A stretch of DNA of 64,000 bases from Theileria orientalis strain Shintoku. Taxonomy: Eukaryota; Apicomplexa; Aconoidasida; Piroplasmida; Theileriidae. Both the position numbers and the translations under genes were made by a program. Within the stretch, counting starts at the first letter, position 1, and each line of letters opens with the position of its first letter. Location of the stretch: contig NC_025261.1 of the NCBI RefSeq assembly GCF_000740895.1, positions 558,001-622,000 on the forward strand. The letters are read 5' to 3'. Below the pieces are notes generated by a model. The model saw only the letters and a program-made list of their open reading frames with translations. It had not been told where the DNA came from and ran no database searches. Shown piece after piece: positions 33,261-43,772 of this stretch.

Positions 33261-33887
33261 AGGCAATGATGAGCGAAAATCGATAATCTAGATATGTGAG
33301 TGGCGTACATGGTATGTTATATTCTCCGGTGACCGAACACGCAAACCCGAGTGACTTGAGCGCTCCCCGCAACACCCCCGCGATGAAGGACAGGTAGAAG
33401 TCCTTGTAGTCTTCGAAGGACGGGTTCTCACTCCGGTCGTCCAGCCTCTTGTAGCTGAACTGCAGGTTCTCGAGCCAGTACAGCTCGTCCGAAAACACAA
33501 TGTATATTCCCTAAAGTTCAATGTTCGCGTCGATCGTACTTGGCTGTTTGATTGGAGCCTTTTGGCCTGCTTCCCGAACAAGTAGATCCACAGCTCCCTG
33601 CAGATGAATATCATACACTTGTTAGGGTCCCAGATTCTGCCCTTCCCAACGGTCAGCCTGTCAAACAATACATTGGAATCGGATTCGTACCTGGAAACGA
33701 TTCGGGAGCCCAGGAAGTAACCCTGCTCCTCCAACGAGTTGATAATGGAAGAATGTGTAATTGACTGCGATAGACCTCTGGGTTTAGTTTTGGAAACTAA
33801 AAGTAAATCGGGGCTGGATCTGCGAATGTGGTACTTTACAATCTCGTGAATCAGTATGATGTGTGATTTTTTTGAAACTTCCGCCAT
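33187..33887 (-). CDS. TRAPPC6: TRAPP complex subunit 6 (Trs33-like)
   Basis: Two exons (33540-33887, 33187-33510; intron 29 nt) encode 223 residues. The Bet3-family fold is shown by HSSIINSLEEQGYFLGSRIV, then MIFICRELWIYLFGKQAKRL and, after the junction, GIYIVFSDELYWL, FIAGVLRGALKSLGFACSVT. This equals the FICKEFW, KQ, LRTNHQGVYVLQD and GLIRGALxxLG landmarks of TRAPPC6. Animal TRAPPC6 is about 160 residues. The extra length is an N-terminal extension and about 40 residues after the usual end, which run antisense through the last RAP-protein exon. It is part of the core Golgi tethering complex. Its start is only 59 bp from the start of the divergent DDX41 gene. Confidence 0.82.
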
Positions 33888-33946
33888 AATGTATTCTGTG
33901 GAGTTGATTGGCCAGGGCGCCCCTACAGGTGGTTAGTTGGTGTTTA

Positions 33947-36002
33947 ATGCATACTGTGGAATCATCAGAAAAATCTGAAAATGGAAATTCTGGTGAACAA
34001 GGCAATGCTTTAGAATACATACCCTTTAAAAAGAGGAGATTATCAGTAAACAGCGGCAAATTTGTAAATTATGGGACTGCAGGCTCGACTGGCAACTGCC
34101 GGAGCAAAAACCTGGTTATCCATCCAGTTGAAAAAGGCGAAAAAGATGACAAACTCTTTGGTGAAAAACGTGAAGAAGAATATAAAGAAGGAGAAGAGGA
34201 GCGAGTCCAAGGAGGAGGAGGAGGAAATCCCCTTGCGCGAAGCGCTGTAGGAAACTCATTTTCTGAACAAAAATCGAATGCAGTTGAGCGAATAGAAGAG
34301 CAAGAGAAAAACATCATCAATGACGTTTGTTTTCCCCTATTATTTCTCTTATATATGTATATTTAGGTTGCAGGCTTTATAAATTTCAGTTTGGTGCCCG
34401 TAAAGCAACGCTCGCAGGGAGTTGTCTATGAAAAGTCCATAGAATCCATTTACACTATCCCTTCTTGTTACAGAAATATTCCCGAGTCGGTTTTGAATGT
34501 TGTTAGGGACGTTTTGTTCATTGACGTGAGTGGCTCCGACGTCCCGCCTCCCATTGTGAAATTTGATCACATGAAACTGCCCAGTGCAATTATGAGGGCT
34601 CTGAACGACAAGAGAATACTTGAGCCGACGAATATACAGATGCAGGCGCTCCCTGCGGCGCTGCTTGGCCGCGATGTTATAGGCATCTCCTCCACAGGTA
34701 GGACGAGTATAATATTGCATATGTAATGAATACGTGCCTTAAATAATTCCGCGGAATATATAGCGTGATTTAGGCAGTGGCAAGACGATCGTTTTCGTGA
34801 TTCCCATGGTCATGCAGGCCTGGGAAATGGAACTGAGGCTGCCCCTCAAGGCCTTCGAGGGCCCCTTCGGACTTGTCGTGTGTCCGTCCCGAGAACTCGC
34901 CTCCCAGATCACGGAAGTCGTAAAATACTTCGCTCGGCATGTGCACAAGCACGGGGGACCATCGCTCGAGTGTCTGTGTGTGATCGGGGGCAGTGATATC
35001 TGGCGTCAAAAGGACGCTCTTAGGGACGGAGTGCACATGGTGGTCGCCACGCCGGGGAGGCTGAGTGACCTCGTGAGCAAGGGGACGCTCAACCTGGCGC
35101 AGTGCCGCTACCTGTGCTTTGACGAGGCCGACGGGCTCATCGACCTGGGCTTCGACGAGGAGATCGGGACCGTGTTCAACCACATGAGCGCCCAGCGCCA
35201 GACGCTCCTGTTCTCAGCCACCATGCCCAAGAAGCTGCAGGAGTTCGCCAGGTCATCGCTGGTGATGCCCATCGTGGTTAACGTGGGCGTGTCAGGCTCG
35301 GCCTCGAAGAACGTGAAGCAGCGAGTTCTGAGGGTCCCGAAGGAGCAGAAGCTGAAGAACGTCCTCCAGAGTCTGCAGAGCACGCCGCCGCCGGTGCTCA
35401 TTTTCTGCGAAAACAAGGCCGACGTGGACATGGTCCACGAGTACCTGCTCCTGAAGGGCGTGGACGTGGCGGCGATACACGGGGGCCTGAGTCAGGAGGA
35501 GAGGCGCAGCTCAGTGAAGAGGTTCAGGGACGGTGAAAGGGACGTGCTGGTGGGGACGGACGTTGCCTCCAAGGGCCTGGACTTCTCGGGCGTCAAGCAC
35601 GTCATCAACTTCGACCTCCCCCGCGACATAGAAAACTACGTGCACAGGATAGGGCGCACAGGGCGCGGGGACCGGACGGGCTTTGCGACCACCCTTCTGG
35701 ACGGAACCGAGGAGGAAGGCGCGCTCAAGAACATCAAGTCGATTCTAATCGAGTCAAACCAGGAGATTCCGGAGTTTTTGAAGGGAATACACGTCGGCGC
35801 GGACACTCTGAGGGTGAGTTTTGAGATGAGTAAAGCCTGTATAGGAAATTGGAGGACTCATAGGGTGTGCCTTCTGCGGAGCGTTGGGGCACAGAATCGC
35901 AGAATGTCAAAGGCTCAGCAGCGAGAGGAGCAAGCAGCTGATGGGCCAGAGAGGTTGGTTCGCCAGTTTCACAAAAACTTTGCAGAAAACGAGTTCGACT
36001 GA
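33947..36002 (+). CDS. DDX41: DEAD-box RNA helicase DDX41 (Abstrakt)
   Basis: Core motifs are complete: Q motif (EPTNIQMQALP), Walker A STGSGKT split by the intron 34698-34773, PSRELA, TPGR, DEAD in CFDEADGL, SAT, and HRIGRTGRG. After the 31-nt intron 35814-35844 comes a CCHC zinc knuckle (CAFCGALGHRIAEC), the mark that separates DDX41 from other DEAD-box proteins. DDX41 works in spliceosome and R-loop biology in the nucleus. Exons I trust are 34367-34697, 34774-35813, 35845-35953 and 35986-36002, the last giving a short acidic end. The 5' region (33947-34324) can be read unspliced, or with an intron 34064-34127 that reveals a KRSESKEEEEEIPL segment resembling the DDX41 N-terminus but leaves a downstream phase conflict. 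The exact N-terminus is therefore open. Confidence 0.88.
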
Positions 36003-36298
36003 CCTTCCACGCGTATATCGGCCCTTACTCACTAGATGGGTCAGACGGCGCTTTGATTACACTGTTAAAGTAAAATTAATGTTATTTTATACTAAATTGC
36101 GCTTACACATTTCTTATTCCTCACTTTCGTATCGGGTGTTGGCTCACATGGGGAGGCAGATCGAATTCACAGGAAATTAAGATATTTTCTCAGAATATCT
36201 GTAAAGTAATTCACTTGGTGCATTTTTCAAACTCTTAGATTAAATATTATCGTAAATAGCTCAGATTTCGCTCTTTTTCTTTTGTGGGACTTTTTGAG

Positions 36299-36795
36299 AT
36301 GACTACCAGATTTAAGAAATGCCGCAAGCTCAGAGGCCACGTTTCCGCAGGCCACGGAAGAATTGGGAAGCACAGGAAGCATCCTGGCGGTCGTGGTAAG
36401 GCCGGAGGCGACAGTCACCATAGAATCCTGTTTGATAAATTCCACCCAGGTTATTTCGGAAAGGTAAGTTAATCTTATTCTCAACTTAGAATCTTTTCGA
36501 CTAACGTATTAATTAGGTCGGTATGAGGCACTTCCACAAGATGAAGAACCAGTACTATATGCGAACTGTGAACGTGAATAAGCTGTGGGACCTTGTCCCC
36601 GAGGAGACTCGCAAGGAGTGTGAAGCGAACCCGGGCAAGGCTCCCGTCCTCGACGTCATGAAGTTGGGATGTTTCAAGGTTCTCGGCACTGGTAAAATGC
36701 CTCCAAAGCCCCTGGTCGTCAAGGCCCGCCTCTTCAGCAAGACTGCTGAGAAGAAGATCAAGGAGGCAGGCGGCGCCTGTGTTTTAGTTGCCTAA
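36299..36795 (+). CDS. RPL27A: 60S ribosomal protein uL15 (RPL27A)
   Basis: Two exons (36299-36463 and 36517-36795) encode 147 residues. The start [20 protein letters not shown] and the glycine-rich [18 protein letters not shown] are diagnostic of RPL27A/uL15. The second exon gives [24 protein letters not shown] and a [20 protein letters not shown] segment. The length equals the usual 147-149 residues. It is a structural protein of the large ribosomal subunit in the cytosol. Confidence 0.95.
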
Positions 36796-37127
36796 TGTAA
36801 TCACATCATTTGTGTTATGTTTACTGGCTAGTATGTATACCAGTTGTTGTATGTGTCCTACTTGCTGTCAGTGGCTGCTTCCTATCATAGGTGTTGATTT
36901 AAGCCTAGTAGCACTATAACTGTATCAGAAACCATAAAATTATTATTTTATGTAATTATTTATCTTGATTGTTTAGTATCTGTGTTTCAGGAAGCATAAT
37001 ATCAACCCCAAGGGCTGTGAAAGCATATGTGTGCTACAGAGGATGAGTATGAAATAACTATTATAGGAAATTGATAGATTCGGATAAATAGGAATGTGTG
37101 TTCAGGATTAAATGAATATTAAGGCTG
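36796..37127. other. Short convergent intergenic region
   Basis: 332 bases between the 3' ends of uL15 and the nucleoporin gene. No structure recognised beyond presumed polyadenylation sequence. Confidence 0.45.
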
Positions 37128-40100
37128 CTACTTTTGCGTCTGGTTGAAGCCACCGAAGTTCCCGGGTGGTTGGTACACGGTAATATCAGTCCCCGGGACC
37201 TTCTGCTTCGTGTTTGACCCGAACAAACTAGACGACGAGGTTGAACCTTTTCCGAAAAAGTTGGAATCGGTAGTTGTGTTCTTGACGGGGCCAAACAGGC
37301 TGTTGGAACCTGGGTTTGAGGCACCGAATAGGCTGGTAGAACCCGTGGGATTGCCGCCAAACATGTTAGTAGTCCCTGGTGCATTCATCGCTCCAAACTG
37401 ATTCATGGGGCCGGTATTAGTGCCACCAAACAGGTTACTGGCACCAGTTGAAGTACCACCGAAAAGGTTACTAGTACCCGTAGTAGTGCCAGAAGTCGTT
37501 CCAAACAAATTACTAGTACCTGTGGTAGTACCAGCACCAGTGCCAAATAAGTTACTAGTACCAGTGCCCGTAGTACCAAACAAGTTGGAACTGCCAGTAG
37601 TAGCACCAGTAGTACCAAATCCTGAGGTACTTCCACCACCAAAAGTACTTCCAGTTGTCGTTTGTGAAGGTGCTCCAAATGTACTCGCTCCAAATCCTGT
37701 AGTCGTAGATCCAAATTGAGTCGTCGGTGTTGTGCTAGTAGTACCAAATAAACCAGTGGTTCCACTAGTAGTTCCAAACAAGTTACTAGTGCCAGTTGTA
37801 CCAGTGGTAGTAGGTGTGGTTCCAAACAAACCACTAGTACCAGTAGTCGTACCAGGAGTGCTACCAAACAAATTACTAGTTCCAGTCGTAGTACCAGTTG
37901 TGCTTCCAAATAGGTTACTGGCACCAGTTGTAGTACCACCGAAAAGGTTACTAGTACCCGTAGTAGTGCCAGAAGTCGTTCCAAACAAATTACTAGTACC
38001 TGTGGTAGTACCAGCACCAGTGCCAAATAAGTTACTAGTACCAGTGCCCGTAGTACCAAACAAGTTGGAACTGCCAGTAGTAGCACCAGTAGTACCAAAT
38101 CCTGAGGTACTTCCACCACCAAAAGTACTTCCAGTTGTCGTTTGTGAAGGTGCTCCAAATGTACTCGCTCCAAATCCTGTAGTCGTAGATCCAAATTGAG
38201 TCGTCGGTGTTGTGCTAGTAGTACCAAATAAACCAGTGGTTCCACTAGTAGTTCCAAACAAGTTACTAGTGCCAGTTGTACCAGTGGTAGTAGGTGTGGT
38301 TCCAAACAAACCACTAGTACCAGTAGTCGTACCAGGAGTGCTACCAAACAAATTACTAGTTCCAGTCGTAGTACCAGTTGTGCTTCCAAATAGGTTACTG
38401 GCACCAGTTGTAGTACCACCGAAAAGGTTACTAGTACCCGTAGTAGTGCCAGAAGTCGTTCCAAACAAATTACTAGTACCTGTGGTAGTACCAGCACCAG
38501 TGCCAAATAAGTTACTAGTACCAGTGCCCGTAGTACCAAACAAGTTGGAACTGCCAGTAGTAGCACCAGTAGTACCAAATCCTGAGGTACTTCCACCACC
38601 AAAAGTACTTCCAGTTGTCGTTTGTGAAGGTGCTCCAAATGTACTCGCTCCAAATCCTGTAGTCGTAGATCCAAATTGAGTCGTCGGTGTTGTGCTAGTA
38701 GTACCAAATAAACCAGTGGTTCCACTAGTAGTTCCAAACAAGTTACTAGTGCCAGTTGTACCAGTGGTAGTAGGTGTGGTTCCAAACAAACCACTAGTAC
38801 CAGTAGTCGTACCAGGTGTGCTACCAAACAAATTACTAGTTCCAGTCGTAGTACCAGTTGTGCTTCCAAATAGGTTACTGGCACCAGTTGTAGTACCACC
38901 GAAAAGATTACTAGTACCCGTAGTAGTGCCAGAAGTCGTTCCAAACAAATTACTAGTACCTGTGGTAGTACCAGCACCAGTGCCAAATAAGTTACTAGTA
39001 CCAGTGCCCGTAGTACCAAACAAGTTGGAACTGCCAGTAGTAGCACCAGTAGTACCAAATCCTGAGGTAGTTGAGCCGAACAAGTTACTCGTACCGGTAC
39101 CCGTAGTTGCACCAAAGATACCGGTGCCCCCTCCAGATGGTAAAAGGCTGCCCATTGTGGTCCCCGTCAAATCTGTAGGCCTTGCTCCCTGAGTAAGCAT
39201 TGTTTGATTCTGCTGCATTGGACCCAGGATGTCAGTTATGTTGATTCCCTTATCCTTGAGAGAAGGTAGCTGTTTATCGTCGTAAGATGTGTTGAACTTT
39301 CTTAGGTATCTTATTTGCATCTTCACCTGGTTCATTTCTGACACGATCGTGACCCTCTTCTGCTTAATTCCCAATGCGTCCATGAACCTCTTCCTCAACT
39401 CGCTCTGATTTCCTGGTGAAGTCAATATCTTCACTGGATTACCCAGAATCAACTCATACCCATTTTTATTGGTATTTTTAGAATCTTTTTTGTCTTTTCC
39501 ATTCATGATAGCCGTTTCCCTTAGTGCTAATGGTGGATCTGTGATCCTTGTTGAATTTTTGCGATAGTCTATGTCGTTCAGCAGGTCTGTTAGCTTCTCA
39601 GATATTTTGATGATCCTGGTCTTACTGCTTTCCACCACTGAGTTTATGTAATTTGGCACTTGAAGCAGGTCCAATTCCATCAGGGTTTTAACTTCTTCGT
39701 TTACGTCATTTATCTTATCTATTAGCTTCCTTACCATTTCAACCATCTTTTTCGACAGTTCCACCGACAGGTTATTTGGCACTTGGTGGTTATTTCCTTC
39801 ATTTTCTTGTTCTTTTTTCACTGCTGATTCACACTGTCTTCTCGCTCTCACTGTTAACCAGTTTTGAACGTGATGGTGGGCCAGCATATCGTTAACTTCC
39901 TTGAAGAAAATGATCTGGTGGATTGTTATGTTATTCAACATCCCCTTCGTGAGGCTGTATGTGCCCAGGAAAATGTACAGGTTTGAGTCCATTTGTGCGA
40001 TTACTTCTTCCACGCTCGTTATCGACTGGTCCAGAGAAAGTATCATTTTCTCTATGATATCGAAATGTCCTTTCCATTGCGGTATCAGGGTTGTTAGGTG

Positions 40101-40274
40101 GAGTATTGTAATTGCTGAATCTACATTTTGTAGAGGCTGGAAATTTGTTATTTGTGTGTTCTGGAATGCTTCCTGGCTATTGAGGCCGGTTGCAAGCGTG
40201 TTAGAACTGGTTCCAGCCAAATTGGTGTTTGTTGTTCCGAATAATGGCTGCGTTAAGTTAAACTGTGATGACAT
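37128..40274 (-). CDS. FG-repeat nucleoporin
   Basis: Single exon, 1048 residues. The N-terminus has scattered FG motifs (TQPLFGTTNTN). Residues about 50-350 are helical and coiled-coil-like (TTLIPQWKGHFDIIEKMILS, VVESSKTRIIKISEKLTDLL), comparable with the Nup54/Nup58/Nup62 channel group, though I cannot choose among them. From about residue 370 to the end the chain is a Gly/Thr/Ser-rich FG region with dozens of NLFG, GLFG and FGxT units. FG nucleoporins form the permeability barrier of the nuclear pore. Residues about 402-945 consist of three full and one partial copy of a 160-residue unit that is nearly identical at the DNA level. Confidence 0.85.
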   Translation of the reverse strand: MSSQFNLTQPLFGTTNTNLAGTSSNTLATGLNSQEAFQNTQITNFQPLQNVDSAITILHLTTLIPQWKGHFDIIEKMILSLDQSITSVEEVIAQMDSNLYIFLGTYSLTKGMLNNITIHQIIFFKEVNDMLAHHHVQNWLTVRARRQCESAVKKEQENEGNNHQVPNNLSVELSKKMVEMVRKLIDKINDVNEEVKTLMELDLLQVPNYINSVVESSKTRIIKISEKLTDLLNDIDYRKNSTRITDPPLALRETAIMNGKDKKDSKNTNKNGYELILGNPVKILTSPGNQSELRKRFMDALGIKQKRVTIVSEMNQVKMQIRYLRKFNTSYDDKQLPSLKDKGINITDILGPMQQNQTMLTQGARPTDLTGTTMGSLLPSGGGTGIFGATTGTGTSNLFGSTTSGFGTTGATTGSSNLFGTTGTGTSNLFGTGAGTTTGTSNLFGTTSGTTTGTSNLFGGTTTGASNLFGSTTGTTTGTSNLFGSTPGTTTGTSGLFGTTPTTTGTTGTSNLFGTTSGTTGLFGTTSTTPTTQFGSTTTGFGASTFGAPSQTTTGSTFGGGSTSGFGTTGATTGSSNLFGTTGTGTSNLFGTGAGTTTGTSNLFGTTSGTTTGTSNLFGGTTTGASNLFGSTTGTTTGTSNLFGSTPGTTTGTSGLFGTTPTTTGTTGTSNLFGTTSGTTGLFGTTSTTPTTQFGSTTTGFGASTFGAPSQTTTGSTFGGGSTSGFGTTGATTGSSNLFGTTGTGTSNLFGTGAGTTTGTSNLFGTTSGTTTGTSNLFGGTTTGASNLFGSTTGTTTGTSNLFGSTPGTTTGTSGLFGTTPTTTGTTGTSNLFGTTSGTTGLFGTTSTTPTTQFGSTTTGFGASTFGAPSQTTTGSTFGGGSTSGFGTTGATTGSSNLFGTTGTGTSNLFGTGAGTTTGTSNLFGTTSGTTTGTSNLFGGTSTGASNLFGGTNTGPMNQFGAMNAPGTTNMFGGNPTGSTSLFGASNPGSNSLFGPVKNTTTDSNFFGKGSTSSSSLFGSNTKQKVPGTDITVYQPPGNFGGFNQTQK
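37441..39069. repeat. 480-bp tandem repeat in the nucleoporin gene, 3.4 copies
   Basis: Copies lie at 37441-37920, 37921-38400, 38401-38880 and the partial 38881-39069. Line-by-line comparison shows only about three base differences over the whole array (37451 a/t, 38816 a/t, 38907 g/a). Since 480 is divisible by 3, each copy adds 160 residues in frame. The unit itself is made of shorter degenerate FG-coding repeats. Confidence 0.95.
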
Positions 40275-40570
40275 ATTATTTTTTTCTGTTTATCACAGGT
40301 TCTTATCATATGGCTGTTAATTTTTTCAATATTTTAATCTATGGTTAAAATCTACAATAAATCCTTATTACAAAGCCCGATTACTATATTTTGTTTTTTT
40401 GTTTTATGTGCGATTACAGTTAAAATATAGATACAACTAAAATACAAGAATAACTACCACTATTTGTGAATCTAAACACTGCGTATTGGGTGTGGGTATC
40501 TTTCACATATATTTAGATTATAGTACACATTAACTTAATATACATTTGGGAAATGATTTGATTGAATCGG

Positions 40571-41450
40571 CTAGGCTTGGAAGCTAAGGCTTTTTAGGCC
40601 CTCATCTTTTCTTTCGATCACAGTTCTGGCTATTGAGTATATTTTTTCGTGGATAGCCTATATTTTATTATAATTATTTTATTTATAGAGTATATATATG
40701 TATTATACGTTTTGGTCTCCAAATGCTTGTATATTGTTCCAATAGGGCAGGTGTGTGAACTTTTTGAAAGCTTGATGTACACTTCTTAGGTGTTCTATGT
40801 TTTCATAAATTTCAACTCCTACGCATCGCATATATATGATTATTCATTACCAAAATCCCCTCTTGATGTTGTTTGTTCCGGTTCTATGTCCATATAAAAC
40901 ACGACGTCAGGTTGTATTAGACCCTTATCTGGGATTGTGCACCAATCGAAGTTTAAACCCTAATGTGTTGATTCATATATAATTGTATTTATGTGTAACC
41001 ATACTTCTGCTCCTACTGAATATGAGATTCCTGAGTAGGCGTATCGATCGGTTATAACATGTGTGCCAGATTCTAGTACTTGCTTAATGTTGTTCCTAAA
41101 TTTAAATAAAGCGTTAATCGTTTGTATTTTACATTTCTTCCCATCTGTTTGCAGAAAACAAGAGATGCAGAGCTTGTTTAGGTATGTTTTCGTCTCTACT
41201 TTTGAGATAGTCTCCTAATATTCTTCCTATTGGAGTTCCTTTATCTAAAACAACATATATAGTTAAAAACTTAATACTCACTTGGAAATGTTATTATTTG
41301 GTTTTTGATGTTTTCTTCAACAAGTTTTTGCGATAACAACTTGATTTGTGTAGATTTGCCGGATCTATAAATTTATTCTTCTTTATGAGCTAACCTATCT
41401 ATACCCTCAAATACAATAAATTTACCTCTTCTGGTGTTTTGATTCTCCAT
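40571..41450 (-). CDS. Thymidylate kinase (dTMP kinase)
   Basis: Seven short exons (41395-41450, 41282-41364, 41133-41244, 41005-41095, 40851-40959, 40709-40818, 40571-40657) join in phase to 215 residues; no exon exceeds 112 bases. The P-loop is complete: FIVFEGIDRSGKSTQ (residues 11-25, crossing the first intron). LLFSANRWEEM is followed by LESGTHVITDRYAYSG, the DRY motif of TMP kinases, then the LID region around PEQTTSRGDFG and a C-terminal helical part (YSIARTVIE). The enzyme phosphorylates dTMP to dTDP in pyrimidine deoxynucleotide synthesis, normally in the cytosol. The length matches the family (about 210). It is divergent from the kinase gene with 276 bp between starts. Confidence 0.88.
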
Positions 41451-41726
41451 AATTTACTTTAAATGTGTACTTCCTGTAATGACATCTTAAGATGGGGAAT
41501 ATATTATAATAAATATTATCGATTTTTCCTTTATCCACTCTATATTTATCGTTAATTATTTTTTCAAGTGGATTTAAATTTTGTTTGTTAACTTTCCCTC
41601 AAATTAATACTCATATGCCCATTTTTTGTCTAAATGTGTAAATTAATAAATGAGTGTGTTAATTAATAAACTGTATTAAAAATTAATTTGGTATTAATTA
41701 GATTCTAAATAAAAGCCAATATTTAT

Positions 41727-43621
41727 ATGGGATTCTCTTACAGTATGGATAAAAAAGAAGCAAATAATATACCGGTATCTGCCGAAAATCTGGCATTGGA
41801 TAATACGTTGACCAATGAAAACTCAACTAGTCAACCTAAAGAAGTAGATAGTGATTCGTTTTCTGATGCAAGCGATGAGTCATCCTCTATATTTGGTGAT
41901 TCTACCAGTAGTGATAATTACTATGACCCTAAATGGATAAGGCCAGAGGGTATCCATAAACCAGCCAACATAACTGAATCTATGAAGTTTGTTAAGTTAT
42001 TAGGGAAAGGAGTTTATGGCGATGTCCACCTGTGTCACCCCAAGAGCGATCCATCGAAATTGTTTGCAGTGAAAAGGGTGCGCCAAGCCCATTTTCCCGT
42101 CGATAGCATCTTTGGGCTTGAGCAGAACACAATAAAGGAGCTGCACGCCCTTAGATCGCTAAAAAGACATCATGTTAATATTGTCAAACTATTCGACTAC
42201 TGCTCGACAGTCGAGTCTACGAACAATCACTCTGAAACGTGCATTGTTTTCTACCTTATTTTTGAGCTTTGTGACATGGACCTGAGTCATTTTGTCAAAG
42301 AAAATTCGGAAGCTTACAAGCCGCATCACATGGATTTGATCCAATGCGCTCTAAACCACGCAAACTCTGACGATTGTAAGATATATGACCTGCTGACGTA
42401 CTCACAAAACGTATATATTAACGATAAACTGAACAATAAGACCAACCTCAAGGATAAAATACCGCTTCCGGCATTGGATGAAGACCTTGCAAAGGTCATC
42501 ATGTATCAGTTGTTGCAAGGGCTGTCCTTTTTACACTCAAACAGAATAATACACAGAGACATAAAGCCCCAAAACATATTACTCAAGAAGAGTGAGGTTG
42601 GTGAAGACTCGTTTGCAACTAGAAAATCGCCGTCTAGATGGTATAAATACCACTAATATTTAATATTAGTTAATTATATTTTGGTAATTAGGTAGGACTA
42701 ACTCATAGGATATGACCATACCAGTTACAATCATGTTCTTTAAGGGCAGTTACCTTATGTGTTAACACGATCTAGTGTGTAACATCTATTAACAATATGA
42801 ATAGGCAAGTGAAGATAGCTGATCTGGGCCTTTCCACTATAGTCCCGCCGAGATATGTTGCAAATATGACTGAGGAGGTAGTCACTCTGCTCTATAGGCC
42901 TCCAGAACTGCTTCTAGGTGACTGCAAGTACACGACGGCAGTTGATATATGGTCAACGGCGGTCACTGTTGGTTAGTTTTTGTAATAACTATATGCGTAT
43001 TGACTAGTTAGTGACTATTCAGGGTAGATATTAGGTAAATGACTAACAAACACGGGGATACTGACGTAGCTGATGATTAATGTAGCTGAATGCCTGATCG
43101 GGAAGCCCGTGTTCAGAGGGAGGACGGAGTTCAGCGTGCTAATGAGGATCATCTGCACGGTTGGGTGCTCGCCGATCTCAGAAGTGGATAGGTTGTCGGA
43201 AAAGCTGAAGTACCTGTCGGTAAGTAAGTAGACTCATGGAAACCTGCAGACGAGCATACCGCACATTCAGAGAGACCCTTACGACAGTCTGAGGAAGGTG
43301 TTCACGGATCACTTTGGAAGGCCGCTCATCAGCGAGCTCGGCCTGGATCTGATGGTGAGGATGCTGAGGTTCCTGCCGGAGGAAAGGATAACTGCGAAGG
43401 AAGCACTAAAACACCCCTGGTTCAGGGGTATAAGAAAACTACTGAAGCCCTCGGTGGTAGAAAAATACGAAAAACTCAAATGTGTAATGCCCATAGGATA
43501 CAATGATATGATGCCCTTGGCCTGCCTCGGAAAAATCAAAAGGTTCAACAAGGCGCTGAAAAAAAGGAAATTCGTGCACAGTATTGGTTTTGACAGTTAT
43601 GTAGCCCAATTTATGGTGTAG
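41727..43621 (+). CDS. cdc2-related (CMGC) serine/threonine protein kinase
   Basis: Exons 41727-42640, 42805-42971, 43086-43219 and 43250-43621 encode 528 residues. After an acidic Ser-rich N-terminus of about 85 residues comes the glycine loop [14 protein letters not shown] (catalytic Lys about 116), a C-helix equivalent [22 protein letters not shown] (Asp about 278), DLG in place of DFG (about 311-313), and [11 protein letters not shown] with VDIWSTAV. These mark a CDK-like kinase. An insertion of about 60 residues (around [19 protein letters not shown]) separates helices D and E. The conserved tail ([13 protein letters not shown]) is followed by about 60 extra residues. The cyclin partner and cell-cycle or transcription role are not visible. 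An alternative start is the ATG at 41745. Confidence 0.85.
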
Positions 43622-43772
43622 TAATTTGTTGGTATCACACTACATACCTATCGCCCTAGATCTCGTTGGAAGGCTGGTGTTGCACTCCATTGTTCATAAT
43701 CTATAAAGTTTTGTATATCAACACACGTACCAATTTCAGTTAGCATATAACATTTTTTTTATTTTAACCGCA

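Noticed and set aside
36003..36180. C-terminal extension of DDX41 to a stop at 36180
   Set aside because: It would add a basic hydrophobic tail unknown in DDX41; splicing a 32-nt intron (35954-35985) gives a short acidic end at 36002 as expected for the family. The extension is not fully excluded.
37441..39069. Regularly repeated sequence that might suggest a CRISPR-like array or satellite
   Set aside because: The units are adjacent, keep one reading frame and encode FG repeats; there are no unique spacers.
37403..39192. Long open frames on both strands in other frames of the nucleoporin repeat region
   Set aside because: They arise because the 480-bp repeat lacks stops in several frames; the translations are Leu/Val- or Pro/Val-biased and match no family, while the minus-strand frame starting at 40274 is an FG nucleoporin.
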